NCBI GenBank assembly: GCA_026625625.1
Contig: CP113055.1
Location: 2,668,501 to 2,732,500, forward strand
Direction: 5' to 3'
Length of the DNA stretch: 64,000 bases
From: Blastomonas sp. SL216
GTDB taxonomy: Bacteria; Pseudomonadota; Alphaproteobacteria; Sphingomonadales; Sphingomonadaceae
Below the pieces are notes generated by a model that was not told where the DNA came from, searched no databases, and saw nothing but the letters and a program-made list of their open reading frames with translations. Made by a program: the position numbers and the translations under genes. Shown here piece after piece: positions 27,880-37,717 of the stretch (positions within the stretch are counted from its first letter, which is position 1; each line of letters starts with the position of its first letter).

Positions 27880-28431
27880 TCAGATCACCGGACGGCCCGC
27901 CAGACAAGTATCGAGCCCGGCCAGGATCGTCCTGAGCGAGGTCGCTTGCGTGGCCAGCGCATGGGGCAGGCTCACCCATTGGCCCAGCGGGAAGTTCCCG
28001 ATCATCGCGGTGAAACTGGCCGTGGCCGTCAGCAAGCCGGACGTTTTCGCAATGGCAGCCTCGATTTCGGACGGACCGGCCAGCCCATCAAGCTCGCCCG
28101 ACCATGGCGCATCGCCCTTGGCAGTGATCTGGACTTTGGCGGTCGTTCCAGCCTCGACGAAGGCAGGGCGGGGCAGCACCACCGCGTAGACCTTGCCCTT
28201 GGTACCGTTGCGCACCGTGAACGATACCGCCTTGCCTTGCGCATCGACCAACCGGGCCGCGCAGCTCGGCACCTGGTTCTGCACCGAATAGAGGAAGGTG
28301 AAATCGTCGATCTTGCCTGCCGTGGCGGTGCGCTTCTTGCCCGGCTGTGCGCTCTGGGCGCAGAGCGGTGCGCCGGCCAGGCCCAGCGAGATCAGCGCTG
28401 CCAGGACGGGGTGGGAGAAACGGTGGTGCAT
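27880..28431 (-). CDS. Secreted hypothetical protein
   Basis: 183-residue protein not assigned to a known family. A signal peptide of about 25 residues (ends PLCAQ) is followed by a probable beta-rich domain with two cysteines, in QVPSCAARL and LDTCLAGRP. AGGAG lies 8 nt before the ATG at 28431, which favours this start over the longer frame. Likely periplasmic. Confidence 0.6.
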   Translation of the reverse strand: MHHRFSHPVLAALISLGLAGAPLCAQSAQPGKKRTATAGKIDDFTFLYSVQNQVPSCAARLVDAQGKAVSFTVRNGTKGKVYAVVLPRPAFVEAGTTAKVQITAKGDAPWSGELDGLAGPSEIEAAIAKTSGLLTATASFTAMIGNFPLGQWVSLPHALATQATSLRTILAGLDTCLAGRPVI

Positions 28432-28535
28432 GCGCGATACTCCTGCTGCGGCACCGACAGGGTCCGTGCACTCGCAGAGCTGTAGAACAGTCATGATCGG
28501 CGGCAGCAACCGGGACTGGACATTCGTCCAGACGC

Positions 28536-28730
28536 TCAACCCCACCAGCCAAGCAATGCGCCGATCACCGTTGCGCCGCCGATGGGCGCGACGACCATCA
28601 GCACCAGGTTGAGGCCGACCAGCTGCAAAAGCCGCTTTTCCTGCGCGGGGTTCAACCGGCGGGGCGGCGGTGGCGGCGCACGGCGGGGCGGATCGAACGG
28701 CGGCCAGTCGGGATCGAACGGGACGAACAT
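28536..28730 (-). CDS. Small Pro-rich membrane protein
   Basis: 64-residue protein with a Pro/Arg-rich cytoplasmic N-terminus (FDPPRRAPPPPPRRL) and one or two C-terminal membrane spans (about 34-62). Its ATG lies 11 nt after the stop of the MFS gene, so the two are probably co-transcribed. Function unknown. Confidence 0.5.
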   Translation of the reverse strand: MFVPFDPDWPPFDPPRRAPPPPPRRLNPAQEKRLLQLVGLNLVLMVVAPIGGATVIGALLGWWG

Positions 28731-28741
28731 TCGACCAGCGC

Positions 28742-30070
28742 CTATTGCTGCTGGCCGAGTTCGCGGTTGAACCACAAGGCGATCAGAGTCGCCAGCGCGC
28801 CGGAGAGCAGATAGGCGCCCGCGGCCAGCAGCCCGTAATTGGCCGAGAGCCAGAGCGCGACCATCGGCGCGAAGCCCGCGCCAAACAGCCAGGCGAGATC
28901 CGATGTCAGCGCCGAGCCGGTATAGCGGTGCTTCAACGGGAAGAACGAGGACAAGGCGCCCGAGGACTGGCCGAAGGCGAGACCGAGCAGGATGAACCCG
29001 CCGAACATGAATGCCGCCTCGCCCGCGCCGCCCGCATCGAGCAGCTGCGGGGCGAAGCCGCTGAACGCGGCGATGGCGACAGCGGTGGCGCCCAGCAGGT
29101 TGCGGCGGCCATAGGCGTCGGCCAGCTTGCCCGAGGCGAGGATGGCAAGCACGCCCAGCGCGGCTGCAAAGGCCTCGATCAGCAGGAAGCGCACCGGCGA
29201 TTCATCGGTGAACAGGAACACCCAGCTCAGCGGATAGACCGTGACCATGTGGAACATGGCAAAGCTTGCCAGCGGGGCGAAGGCACCCAGCACGATGATC
29301 TTCCACTCGCTGCGCACCGTCGACAGCACCGGTTCGGGCTGGAGCGTCTGGCTTTCGAAAAGCTCGGTATATTCGGGCGTCACCACGATGCGCAGCCGCG
29401 CGAACAGCGCAACGACATTGATCGCAAAGGCGACGAAGAACGGATAGCGCCAGCCCCATTCGAGGAAGTCCTGCGCCGGCAGCGCCCCGATGAGAAACGC
29501 AAACAGCAGGCTGGCGACGATCAGGCCGAACGGCGCGCCGAGCTGCGGGATCATCGCATACCAGCCGCGCTTGTCCTTGGGTGCGTTCAGCGCGAGCAGC
29601 GAGGCCAGGCCATCCCAGGACCCGCCTAGAGCCACGCCCTGGCCCATGCGGAACAGCGCGAGCAGCAGCGCCGAGCCGATCCCGATCGTCGCATGGCCGG
29701 GAAGGAAGGCAATTGCTGCGGTCGATCCGCCGAGCAGGAACAAGGCGATGGTGAGCTTGGCCCCGCGGCCATAGGCGCGGTCGACCGCGGTGAAGATCAA
29801 TGTCCCCGCCGGGCGTGCGACAAAGGCGAGCGCAAAGATGGCGAACGACCAGAGCGTCCCTTCGACCGGGTCGAGATAGGGGAAGACCAGCTTGGGAAAG
29901 ACCAGCACCGAGGCGATGGCATAGACGAAAAAGTCGAAAAACTCGGATGTGCGGCCGATGACCACGCCGATCGCGATCTCGCCCGGCCCCACCGAATGGC
30001 CATCGTCATTGATCGCACGCGCGTCGCGTTCGGCCTCGGTCGTGGGGACGGTGTTGGCCACCATGGGCAT
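28742..30070 (-). CDS. MFS transporter, metabolite:H+ symporter-like
   Basis: 442-residue major facilitator protein with about 12 membrane spans. The start GVVIGRTSEFFDFFVYAIAS, the loop VDRAYGRGAKLTIALFLLGG and ALFRMGQGVALGGSWDGLAS resemble the MHS group (ProP/ShiA/KgtP), which imports small organic acids or osmolytes. Substrate cannot be told. AAGGA fits an ATG two codons downstream (30064) as well. Divergent from the cyo operon. Confidence 0.82.
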   Translation of the reverse strand: MPMVANTVPTTEAERDARAINDDGHSVGPGEIAIGVVIGRTSEFFDFFVYAIASVLVFPKLVFPYLDPVEGTLWSFAIFALAFVARPAGTLIFTAVDRAYGRGAKLTIALFLLGGSTAAIAFLPGHATIGIGSALLLALFRMGQGVALGGSWDGLASLLALNAPKDKRGWYAMIPQLGAPFGLIVASLLFAFLIGALPAQDFLEWGWRYPFFVAFAINVVALFARLRIVVTPEYTELFESQTLQPEPVLSTVRSEWKIIVLGAFAPLASFAMFHMVTVYPLSWVFLFTDESPVRFLLIEAFAAALGVLAILASGKLADAYGRRNLLGATAVAIAAFSGFAPQLLDAGGAGEAAFMFGGFILLGLAFGQSSGALSSFFPLKHRYTGSALTSDLAWLFGAGFAPMVALWLSANYGLLAAGAYLLSGALATLIALWFNRELGQQQ

Positions 30071-30119
30071 TTCCTTACAGGCTGGTTCGGGCGGAATTCT
30101 ACACGCGCCTTATGCATCT

Positions 30120-30133
30120 TTGATCCAGATCAA
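30120..30133. promoter_or_regulatory. FNR/FixK-type box upstream of cyoA
   Basis: Perfect TTGAT-N4-ATCAA palindrome, the consensus for FNR/FixK/Anr regulators, in the 121-nt space between the MFS gene and cyoA, 58 nt before the chosen cyoA ATG. Control of the quinol oxidase by oxygen is inferred; it could also act on the divergent MFS gene. Confidence 0.7.
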
Positions 30134-30191
30134 TGCACTTGGACAAAATGTCCTATGTGCGCGCGTGGCAGGCAGGTCTAATTGGACAGTC

Positions 30192-31427
30192 ATGCCAAGT
30201 TCCATCACTCGTCTGCCCATGACCAGTCTGTCCGTGACACACCTGCGCCCCAGCCGCTGGATCGCCGCCGCCTGCCTGTTGCCGCTGCTGGGCGGATGCA
30301 ACATGGTCGTGCTCGACCCGGCGGGCGATGTCGCGCAGCAGCAGGGCGATCTGGTCGTCATCTCGACGCTGCTGATGCTGATCATCATCGTGCCGGTGAT
30401 GGCGCTGACCGGCTGGTTTGCCTGGAAATATCGCGCGGCCAATGAGGCTGCGACCTACAAGCCCGATTGGGACCATTCGACTCAGCTCGAGCTCGCCATC
30501 TGGGCGATCCCGCTGCTGATCATCATCTGTCTGGGCGCGGTGACCTGGGTCGGCACGCATCTGCTCGACCCCTATCGCCCGCTCGCCCGCACCGCGCCCG
30601 GACAGGCGGTGACTGCAAAGGACAAGCCGCTCGAGGTGCAGGTCGTGGCACTGCACTGGAAATGGCTGTTCATCTATCCCGAACAGGGCGTGGCGACGGT
30701 GAACGAGCTGGCCGTGCCCGAAGGCCGCCCGCTCAAGTTCCGCATTTCCTCCTCCTCGGTGATGAACAGCTTCTATGTCCCCGCCATGGCCGGGCAGATC
30801 TATGCGATGCCCGGCATGGAGACGAAGCTGCACGCGGTGTTCAACAAAACCGGCAATTTCGAGGGATTTTCCGCCAATTATTCGGGCGCGGGCTTTTCGA
30901 ACATGCGCTTTGGCGTGCGCAGCATGACGGCGCAGGGCTTCGAGCAATGGGCCGCCAAGGCGCGCAAGGCCGGCCAGACGCTCGACCGCGCCGCCTATCT
31001 CAAGCTCGAACGCCCGAGCGAGAAGGAGCCGGTGCGCCGCTATGCCAGCGTAGAGGCCGATCTGTTCGACCGCATCGTCAACCTGTGCGCAGAGCCGGGC
31101 AAGATGTGCATGCACGACATGATGGCGATCGACGCGCGTGGCGGCATGGGCCTGGCTGGCCTGCACAATGTGCGCCAGCTGTCCTATGACAAGTTCGCCG
31201 CACGCGGCACCGGCGAGACCGCCAGCGACCGCTATATCGCCGAAAACTGCACCAATCCCGAGCTGCTCGGTGCCAGCCTGGCCCGGATCGAGGATCGTGT
31301 CATCGACCTCGCCACCCTGACCGGAGCAGGCCTTCCCCGTCCTGGCGGACCGCGCTTCCGCACGCGCACCGCCACCCCCAAGCCGGCCGAACTGACCCAG
31401 GTCAGCAATATGGACCCCGCATCATGA
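30192..31427 (+). CDS. cyoA: Cytochrome bo3 ubiquinol oxidase subunit II (CyoA)
   Basis: 411-residue lipoprotein subunit of the proton-pumping quinol oxidase. Lipobox LGGC (Cys36 from this start), two membrane spans (about 55-80 and 100-123), then a cupredoxin domain with [22 protein letters not shown] and [21 protein letters not shown]. It lacks the CuA cysteines, as in quinol rather than cytochrome c oxidases. The C-terminal part extends well beyond the 315 residues of E. coli CyoA. An alternative ATG is at 30219. Overlaps cyoB by 4 nt. Confidence 0.93.
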   Translation: MPSSITRLPMTSLSVTHLRPSRWIAAACLLPLLGGCNMVVLDPAGDVAQQQGDLVVISTLLMLIIIVPVMALTGWFAWKYRAANEAATYKPDWDHSTQLELAIWAIPLLIIICLGAVTWVGTHLLDPYRPLARTAPGQAVTAKDKPLEVQVVALHWKWLFIYPEQGVATVNELAVPEGRPLKFRISSSSVMNSFYVPAMAGQIYAMPGMETKLHAVFNKTGNFEGFSANYSGAGFSNMRFGVRSMTAQGFEQWAAKARKAGQTLDRAAYLKLERPSEKEPVRRYASVEADLFDRIVNLCAEPGKMCMHDMMAIDARGGMGLAGLHNVRQLSYDKFAARGTGETASDRYIAENCTNPELLGASLARIEDRVIDLATLTGAGLPRPGGPRFRTRTATPKPAELTQVSNMDPAS

Positions 31428-33445
31428 CCGCGAACGCCGTCCCCTCGACCTCCGCTGCCGAGCCGAGCTTCCTGCTCGGCAAGCTCTCGTGGAATTCGCT
31501 GCCGCACGACCCCATCGTGCTCTCGACGATGGTTGTCGTCATCATCGGCGGCATCGGCCTGTTCGCGCTGGTCACGCGCTACAGATTGTGGGGCTATCTG
31601 TGGAAGGAGTGGTTCACCACCGTCGACCACAAGAAGATCGGGATCATGTACATGATCCTGGGCCTCGTCATGTTCCTGCGCGGCTTTGCCGATGCGATCA
31701 TGATGCGGCTGCAGCAGGTCATGGCGTTCGGCGGGTCCGAAGGTTATCTGAATTCGCACCATTACGACCAGATCTTCACCGCGCATGGCGTGATCATGAT
31801 CTTCTTCGTGGCGATGCCGTTCATCACGGGCCTCATGAACTATGTCGTGCCGCTGCAGATCGGCGCGCGCGACGTCTCCTTCCCATTCCTCAACAATTTC
31901 AGCTTCTGGATGACCACATCGGGCGCGGTGCTGACCATGGCATCGCTGTTCGTCGGCGAATTCGCCGCGACCGGATGGCTCGCCTATCCACCACTATCGG
32001 GCATCGCCTACAGCCCCAGCGTCGGGGTGGATTACTATATCTGGGCGCTGCAGATCGCGGGCGTCGGCACGACCCTGTCGGGCATCAACCTGATCGTCAC
32101 GATCCTCAAGATGCGCGCGCCGGGCATGGGCCTGATGAAGATGCCGGTGTTCACCTGGACGTCCTTGTGCGCCAACATCCTGATCGTGGCGAGCTTCCCG
32201 GTGCTCACCGCCGTGCTCGCGCTGCTGACGCTCGACCGCTATGTCGGCACCAATTTCTTCACCAACGACTTTGGCGGGTCGTCGATGATGTACGTCAACC
32301 TGATCTGGATCTGGGGCCACCCGGAGGTGTACATCCTCATCCTGCCGCTGTTCGGCGTGTTCAGCGAGGTCACCTCGACCTTCTCGGGCAAGAAGCTCTT
32401 CGGCTATACCTCGATGGTCTATGCGACGATCGTGATCACGATCCTGAGCTATGTCGTGTGGCTGCACCACTTCTTCACCATGGGCTCGGGCGCGTCGGTC
32501 AACAGCTTCTTCGGCATCACCACGATGGTGATCTCGATCCCGACGGGCGCCAAGCTGTTCAACTGGCTGTTCACCATGTACCGCGGCCGCATCCGCTACG
32601 AGCTGCCGATGATGTGGACGGTGGCGTTCATGCTCACCTTCACCATCGGCGGCATGACCGGCGTGCTGCTCGCGGTGCCGCCTGCCGATTTCGTGCTGCA
32701 CAACTCGCTGTTCCTGATCGCGCATTTCCATAACGTGATCATCGGCGGCGTGCTGTTCGGCATCTTCGCGGCGATCAACTACTGGTGGCCCAAGGCGTTC
32801 GGCTTCAAGCTCGATCCGTTCTGGGGCAAGGTCAGCTTCTGGTGCTGGGTCCCCGGCTTCTGGGTCGCGTTTGCGCCGCTCTATGTTCTGGGCCTGATGG
32901 GCGTCACGCGCCGCATGCGGGTGTTCGATGACCCCAGCTTGCAGATCTGGTTCGCCATCGCCGCTGTCGGCGCATTCATGATCGCCGCCGGGATCGCCGC
33001 GATGCTCATCCAGTTCGCGGTCAGCATCTGGAAGCGCGAGGCGCTCGCCGAGACGACGGGCGACCCGTGGAACGGCCGCACGCTCGAATGGGCGACCAGC
33101 TCGCCCCCGCCCGACTATAATTTCGCCTTCACTCCGCGTATCCATGCGCTCGATGCCTGGTACGACATGAAGGCGGCGGGCGTGGAGCACCCTGCCGATG
33201 GCTACAAGGACATCCACATGCCGAGCAACACCGGCGCGGGGATCATCCTGGCGGGCATCAGCACCGTGTGCGGCTTTGCCCTGGTGTGGCATATCTGGTG
33301 GCTGGCGGGCGCGAGTTTTGCGGCGCTGATCGCCACCGCGATCATCCACACCTTCAACTACAAGCGCGATTTCCACATCCCGGCAGCCGAGGTCGCCGCG
33401 ACCGAAGCGAAGCGGGCGCGCCTGCTCGCCAGCGCGGGAGCCTGA
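31424..33445 (+). CDS. cyoB: Cytochrome bo3 ubiquinol oxidase subunit I (CyoB)
   Basis: 673-residue haem-copper subunit with about 15 membrane spans. Metal ligands are visible: the His of [11 protein letters not shown] (low-spin haem), [12 protein letters not shown] (CuB His and cross-linked Tyr), [11 protein letters not shown] (two CuB His) and [12 protein letters not shown] (haem ligands). This is the proton-pumping O2-reducing core that oxidises ubiquinol. ATGA overlap with cyoA. Confidence 0.97.
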   Translation: MTANAVPSTSAAEPSFLLGKLSWNSLPHDPIVLSTMVVVIIGGIGLFALVTRYRLWGYLWKEWFTTVDHKKIGIMYMILGLVMFLRGFADAIMMRLQQVMAFGGSEGYLNSHHYDQIFTAHGVIMIFFVAMPFITGLMNYVVPLQIGARDVSFPFLNNFSFWMTTSGAVLTMASLFVGEFAATGWLAYPPLSGIAYSPSVGVDYYIWALQIAGVGTTLSGINLIVTILKMRAPGMGLMKMPVFTWTSLCANILIVASFPVLTAVLALLTLDRYVGTNFFTNDFGGSSMMYVNLIWIWGHPEVYILILPLFGVFSEVTSTFSGKKLFGYTSMVYATIVITILSYVVWLHHFFTMGSGASVNSFFGITTMVISIPTGAKLFNWLFTMYRGRIRYELPMMWTVAFMLTFTIGGMTGVLLAVPPADFVLHNSLFLIAHFHNVIIGGVLFGIFAAINYWWPKAFGFKLDPFWGKVSFWCWVPGFWVAFAPLYVLGLMGVTRRMRVFDDPSLQIWFAIAAVGAFMIAAGIAAMLIQFAVSIWKREALAETTGDPWNGRTLEWATSSPPPDYNFAFTPRIHALDAWYDMKAAGVEHPADGYKDIHMPSNTGAGIILAGISTVCGFALVWHIWWLAGASFAALIATAIIHTFNYKRDFHIPAAEVAATEAKRARLLASAGA

Positions 33446-33449
33446 CGCC

Positions 33450-34082
33450 ATGACAAGCGCAACCACAACGATCGCGGCGGGCGGTGACGCACCGGTCTAT
33501 TACGAGATCGACGAGCATCCGCACCCCGAAGGGCACAGCACCATGCTGGGCTTCTGGATCTATCTGATGAGCGACTGCCTCATCTTTGCGATTCTGTTTG
33601 CCTGTTATGCGGTGCTGGGCGGCAATTTCGCCGCCGGTCCCGGTCCCAAGGACCTGTTCGACCTGAACCTCATCGCGCTCAACACCGCGATGCTGCTGTT
33701 CTCGTCGATCACCTATGGCTTTGCGATGATCGCGATGCAGGGCAGGAACCTGCGCCACACGCAGATGTGGCTGGCGGTGACCGGATTGTTCGGCGCGGCG
33801 TTCCTTGCCATCGAGCTGTACGAATTCTCGCACCTCATCCATATCGGCGCGACCCCGCAGCGCAGCGCGTTCCTCTCGGCCTTCTTCACGCTGGTCGGAA
33901 CGCACGGCCTGCACGTCACCTTCGGCCTCATCTGGCTGGTGACGCTGATCGTGCAGCTGGGCCGCCATGGCCTCAACCCCGCCAACCAGCGCCGCGTTGC
34001 GTGCCTCAGCCTGTTCTGGCACTTTCTCGACGTGATCTGGATCGGCGTGTTCACCTTTGTCTATCTGATGGGAATGCTGTGA
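33450..34082 (+). CDS. cyoC: Cytochrome bo3 ubiquinol oxidase subunit III (CyoC)
   Basis: 210-residue subunit III with five membrane spans; [23 protein letters not shown] and [14 protein letters not shown] are typical. It stabilises the oxidase core. The stop overlaps the cyoD start by one base (TGATG). Confidence 0.95.
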   Translation: MTSATTTIAAGGDAPVYYEIDEHPHPEGHSTMLGFWIYLMSDCLIFAILFACYAVLGGNFAAGPGPKDLFDLNLIALNTAMLLFSSITYGFAMIAMQGRNLRHTQMWLAVTGLFGAAFLAIELYEFSHLIHIGATPQRSAFLSAFFTLVGTHGLHVTFGLIWLVTLIVQLGRHGLNPANQRRVACLSLFWHFLDVIWIGVFTFVYLMGML

Positions 34083-34465
34083 TGAGCGCCAACACGCACG
34101 CCGAACAGGTCGAGCACGACAGCCACGGCATCGAGATCCCGCACGCCAGCTTCCGCGATTATGCCACCGGCTTCGTGCTATCGGTTGTCCTCACCGCCAT
34201 TCCCTTCGCGCTGGTGATGACAGGCGCGCTGTCGCCTGCCGTCACGGCGGTGACGATCATGGGCTTTGCCGTGGTGCAGATCGTCGTCCACATGGTCTAT
34301 TTCCTGCACATGAGCCCCAAGGCCGAAGGCGGCTGGTCGATCACCTCGCTGGTGTTCACGATCATCGTCGTCGGCATCATGCTGTCGGGCTCGCTCTGGG
34401 TGATGAGCCATCTCAACAGCAACATGATGCCGCAGGCGCATGAAGAGATGAGCCAGATCCCGTGA
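34082..34465 (+). CDS. cyoD: Cytochrome bo3 ubiquinol oxidase subunit IV (CyoD)
   Basis: 127-residue small subunit with three membrane spans; VVQIVVHMVYFLHM is the family signature. Overlaps cyoC by 1 nt and the next gene by 4 nt. Confidence 0.93.
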   Translation: MSANTHAEQVEHDSHGIEIPHASFRDYATGFVLSVVLTAIPFALVMTGALSPAVTAVTIMGFAVVQIVVHMVYFLHMSPKAEGGWSITSLVFTIIVVGIMLSGSLWVMSHLNSNMMPQAHEEMSQIP

Positions 34466-35169
34466 CCCGGGCCCGGCCAGCCGCGCGGGTCGTGCTGGTC
34501 GTTGCGCTGCTGGCCCTTGCGCTGACCGGCTTTGCCCTGAGCGCCTGGCAGGTCCAGCGGCGCGCGTGGAAACATGCACTGATCGAGGCGGTGGAGAGCC
34601 GCAGCACCGCAGCGCCGGTGCCCGCGCCCGGCCCCGCCACCTGGCCGCGCATCAGCCAGGATCGCGATGCCTATCGGCGCGTGACCATCACCGGGCGCTT
34701 TGCCCATGACCGCGAGACGCTGGTCCAGGCGGTGACCGAGCGCGGCGGCGGCTATTGGGTGCTCACCCCGCTGGTGGGCGATCGCTTCACGGTGCTCGTC
34801 AATCGCGGCTTCGTGCCTCCCGAAAAACGCGACCCGAAGACGCGGGTGCAAGGCATTTCATCGGCACCGGTCACCGTCACTGGCCTGCTGCGCATCACCG
34901 AGCCCGAGGGCGGCTTTCTGCGCTCCAACGACGCCAAGGCTAACCGCTGGTATTCGCGCGATATTGCTGCGATCGCTGCCGCGCGACGCCTGGATCGCAC
35001 CGCGCCCTATTTCATCGATGCCGATGCCGCGCCCAATGCGGGCGGCTATCCGGTCGGCGGGCTGACCGTGATCCGCTTCAGCGACAATCACGCCGTCTAT
35101 GCCCTTACCTGGCTGGCGCTCGCGCTTGGGTGCCTGTTCGGCGCAAAGCTGGTATGGCAGCGGCGATGA
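34462..35169 (+). CDS. SURF1 family oxidase assembly protein
   Basis: 235-residue SURF1-like protein with two membrane spans, one at each end, and a periplasmic domain between. Conserved features: AWQVQRRAWKHALIEAV after the first span and TVLVNRGFVPPEKR. SURF1 proteins assist haem insertion into terminal oxidases, which fits its place after cyoD. GTG start set by the 4-nt GTGA overlap with cyoD. Confidence 0.9.
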   Translation: MTRARPAARVVLVVALLALALTGFALSAWQVQRRAWKHALIEAVESRSTAAPVPAPGPATWPRISQDRDAYRRVTITGRFAHDRETLVQAVTERGGGYWVLTPLVGDRFTVLVNRGFVPPEKRDPKTRVQGISSAPVTVTGLLRITEPEGGFLRSNDAKANRWYSRDIAAIAAARRLDRTAPYFIDADAAPNAGGYPVGGLTVIRFSDNHAVYALTWLALALGCLFGAKLVWQRR

Positions 35170-36461
35170 TCCCCACCGCCGCACCCCAGGTCACCGATGC
35201 CGTACGGCGCAACATGGCGCTGCTCATCCAGCTGCGCTGGCTGGCTGTCGGCGGCCAGCTGTTCACCATCCTGCTCGTCCACGGGCCGATGGACATCGCG
35301 CTGCCGCTGGCGCCGCTGATCGCCGCCATCTCGCTGCTCGTGTTCATCAACATCGTCACGCTGTACATGCTCCACCGGTTCGATGCGGGGCTGGAATATG
35401 CGCTGTTCACGGCCTTGATGTTCGATATCGCGGCGCTGACCTGGCAGCTGCATTTCACCGGCGGCCTCGCCAATCCGTTCGCGGCCCTGTTCCTGCTGCA
35501 GGTGGTGATCGGCGCGATGGTGCTGCGGCCCGCCGCGTCCTGGGCGATGGTTGCCGCATCGCTCGGCGCGCTCGCAGTGCTGGCGATCGATCCCGTGCCG
35601 CTCACCCTGCCGCCCGAATTGCAGGACGAGGAATTCAGCCTGTACCTGCAGGGCAGCTTCGTGTGCTTCGGGCTGATCGCGGTGTTGCTGGTCGCCTTCG
35701 TCACCCGGATCGCCCGAAACTTGCGCGAACGCGATGCCGCGCTCGCCGCGATCCGCCAGCGCGCGGCGGAAGAGGACCATATCGTGCGCATGGGCCTGCT
35801 CGCCTCGGGCGCGGCGCACGAACTGGGCACGCCGCTCGCCACGCTGTCGGTGCTGGTCAACGACTTTCGCGCGATGCCCGAACTGGAGGCCGTGGCCGAT
35901 CTTTCCGCCGATCTCGACGACATGGAAAATGCGGTGCAGCGCTGCAAGACGATCGTCAGCGGCATCCTGATGTCGGCAGGCGAGGCGCGCGGCGAAGCGC
36001 CCGAGCGCACCACGATGCGCGCGTTCCTGCGCGATATCGCCGACGAATGGCGGGTGACGCGCGGGCTCGACACGCTCGAATATCACGACCGGTTCGGCCA
36101 GGATGTCGCGATCGTCTCCGACCCTGCGCTGCGCCAGGTGATCGGCAATGTCATCGACAATGCGGTCGATGTCTCGCCGCAATGGGTGAGCATCCGCGCC
36201 GCGCGCCAGGGCGATGCGCTGGAGCTCACGGTGATCGACAAGGGGCCGGGCTTTGCCCCCGAAATCCTGGAGGGCCTGGGCAAGCCGTACCGGTCGACCA
36301 AGGGCAAGCCCGGCGGCGGACTTGGCCTGTTTCTGCTGGTCAACGTGATGCGCAAGCTGGGCGGAGAGGTGCGTGCGGGCAATCGCGAGCATGGCGGGGC
36401 AGAAGTCACCATATGGCTGCCATTGGACGCCATCGCCTATCCAGCCGGAGTGCGGACATGA
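35166..36461 (+). CDS. regB: Redox sensor histidine kinase RegB/PrrB
   Basis: 431-residue membrane kinase of the RegB/PrrB/ActS family. About six membrane spans (25-183) contain the quinone-binding heptapeptide GGLANPF at 99-105. The H-box GLLASGAAHELGTPL places the phosphorylated His at 218. Cys260 (NAVQRCKTIVSG) lies 42 residues later, close to the spacing of the redox-active cysteine of Rhodobacter RegB. A C-terminal ATPase domain follows (VIGNVIDNAVDVS, KPGGGLGLFL). ATG chosen for the ATGA overlap with surf1. Confidence 0.93.
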   Translation: MIPTAAPQVTDAVRRNMALLIQLRWLAVGGQLFTILLVHGPMDIALPLAPLIAAISLLVFINIVTLYMLHRFDAGLEYALFTALMFDIAALTWQLHFTGGLANPFAALFLLQVVIGAMVLRPAASWAMVAASLGALAVLAIDPVPLTLPPELQDEEFSLYLQGSFVCFGLIAVLLVAFVTRIARNLRERDAALAAIRQRAAEEDHIVRMGLLASGAAHELGTPLATLSVLVNDFRAMPELEAVADLSADLDDMENAVQRCKTIVSGILMSAGEARGEAPERTTMRAFLRDIADEWRVTRGLDTLEYHDRFGQDVAIVSDPALRQVIGNVIDNAVDVSPQWVSIRAARQGDALELTVIDKGPGFAPEILEGLGKPYRSTKGKPGGGLGLFLLVNVMRKLGGEVRAGNREHGGAEVTIWLPLDAIAYPAGVRT

Positions 36462-36997
36462 CCACGGACCGTCATTTGCTGATCGTCGAGGATGACGAAA
36501 CCTTCGCCCGAACGCTCCGCCGGTCGTTCGAGCGGCGCGGCTATACCGTGTCTTCTGCATCGAGCCACGATGGCCTCAAGCTGCTGCTGGACGAGGGGCT
36601 GGTGCCCACGCACGCGGTGATCGACCTCAAGCTGGCGGGAAGCGCCTCGGGCCTGACCTGCGTTCCGGCGGTGCGTGCAGCAGCGCCTCTCGCGCGCATC
36701 GTGGTGCTGACCGGCTTTGCGAGCATCGCCACCGCTGTCGAGGCGATAAAGCTGGGCGCCGACCATTATCTCGCCAAGCCATCGAACACCGACGATATCG
36801 AAGCCGCCTTCGCGCGCACCGAAGGCGATGCCGACACCGCGCTCGACACCCGCCAGTCGTCGATCAAGACGGTCGAATGGGAGCATATCCACCAGACGCT
36901 GGTCGATACCGGCTTCAACGTCTCCGAAACCGCACGGCGGCTGGGCATGCACCGGCGGACATTGGCGCGAAAGCTGGAGAAGCGGCAGGTGCGGTGA
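36458..36997 (+). CDS. regA: Redox response regulator RegA/PrrA
   Basis: 179-residue two-component regulator. Receiver domain (about 6-120) with the acidic pair EDDE, phospho-Asp in VIDLKLAGSASGL and Lys in YLAKPSNTDD. A Fis-type helix-turn-helix ends the protein (NVSETARRLGMHRRTLARKL), nearly identical in RegA/PrrA/ActR proteins. In other phototrophs it activates puf, bch and oxidase genes at low oxygen. Overlaps regB by 4 nt. Confidence 0.94.
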   Translation: MTTDRHLLIVEDDETFARTLRRSFERRGYTVSSASSHDGLKLLLDEGLVPTHAVIDLKLAGSASGLTCVPAVRAAAPLARIVVLTGFASIATAVEAIKLGADHYLAKPSNTDDIEAAFARTEGDADTALDTRQSSIKTVEWEHIHQTLVDTGFNVSETARRLGMHRRTLARKLEKRQVR

Positions 36998-37502
36998 TCG
37001 TCATTGCCATAACGAATTGCATCCGCATAAAACCATCAGTGATTCGCCTGTGAACACGTCAGTCTGGTAACTTGGGACCAACCCAAGGGTTCATCGGCCT
37101 TTGTATTGAACAGGCCTTGCCTTCACATTCGCCAAAGAAAACAAAGCACAAGCAGTTTATCTAAGAATTTTAGCAACTGGTCCTATTGGCGGTTGATTTG
37201 GCGCTCCTTCGCAATCATATTGCAGCCGCGTAAAATTCTGGTTCCACATAGAGGAAGCAGTAACCAATCTCGCCTAGCTTCGGTCAGAACCGGCACGGCG
37301 GATGGGAGACTGTTGCGTGTGTGATTCTGACTGCCTGCGGCGTCAGAACGATGATCAGATGGGTAAGGACAAGGGTGTGCCGTCGGCCCTGACAACAACT
37401 GTCGGCAAAAGGGTGGCGTGTCTGGCACGTCGGGGGCAAGGACAGCGAGGGTCAGGGTCTGGCCTTTGGCGGTTCGATGGATAGAGTATAAGGAATAGCG
37501 AC
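36998..37502. other. Intergenic region of lower GC, no gene supported
   Basis: About 500 nt with noticeably lower GC than the surroundings. It contains two inverted repeats, cttggg/cccaag (37071-37076 with 37082-37087) and ttctgac/gtcagaa (37325-37331 with 37342-37348), and weak promoter-like sequence close to 37470-37490. No frame gives a recognisable protein. It may carry the promoter of the small ORF at 37503. Confidence 0.4.
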
Positions 37503-37646
37503 ATGACACTTACGAAACACAAAGAGGGCGTCATGACGGCCAGCCGCGGCGCGGTGCGTATGTATCCGAACAACAGCCTCGGGAAGCCGGTGCGCTCTTT
37601 TGAGAACACACTTTTCGCAATGGTGAAAAAGACCTTTACGAAGTAA
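37503..37646 (+). CDS. Small cationic peptide ORF (47 aa), unknown
   Basis: ATG preceded by AAGGAA at a good distance (ataaggaatagcgac), 48 codons including TAA. The peptide has about nine Lys/Arg and only two Asp/Glu, with MYPNNSLGKPVRSF in the middle and LFAMVKKTF near the end, and no cysteines or membrane span. A strong rho-independent terminator begins 21 nt after the stop. The gene-terminator structure suggests a real short transcript; function and family are not recognised. A leader peptide for the next gene is an alternative. Confidence 0.5.
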   Translation: MTLTKHKEGVMTASRGAVRMYPNNSLGKPVRSFENTLFAMVKKTFTK

Positions 37647-37666
37647 GATTTTCTCTTCACATACAT

Positions 37667-37700
37667 GCCCCCTGACCACCGGTCAGGGGGCTTTATTTTT
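37667..37700 (+). terminator. Rho-independent terminator after the 47-aa ORF
   Basis: Perfect 11-bp stem (gccccctgacc at 37667-37677 with ggtcagggggc at 37681-37691), 3-nt loop and a tttattttt tail. It sits between the small ORF and the gene at 37718 on the same strand. Confidence 0.9.
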
Positions 37701-37717
37701 ATGTGGCGTAATCTGTG

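Noticed and set aside
31994-33466. A 490-codon minus-strand open frame rich in His, Asp and Arg
   Set aside because: Antisense to cyoB; the composition is that expected from complementing membrane-protein codons.
37183-37509. A 108-codon minus-strand frame in the low-GC region
   Set aside because: No Shine-Dalgarno or recognisable domain; the composition is not protein-like.
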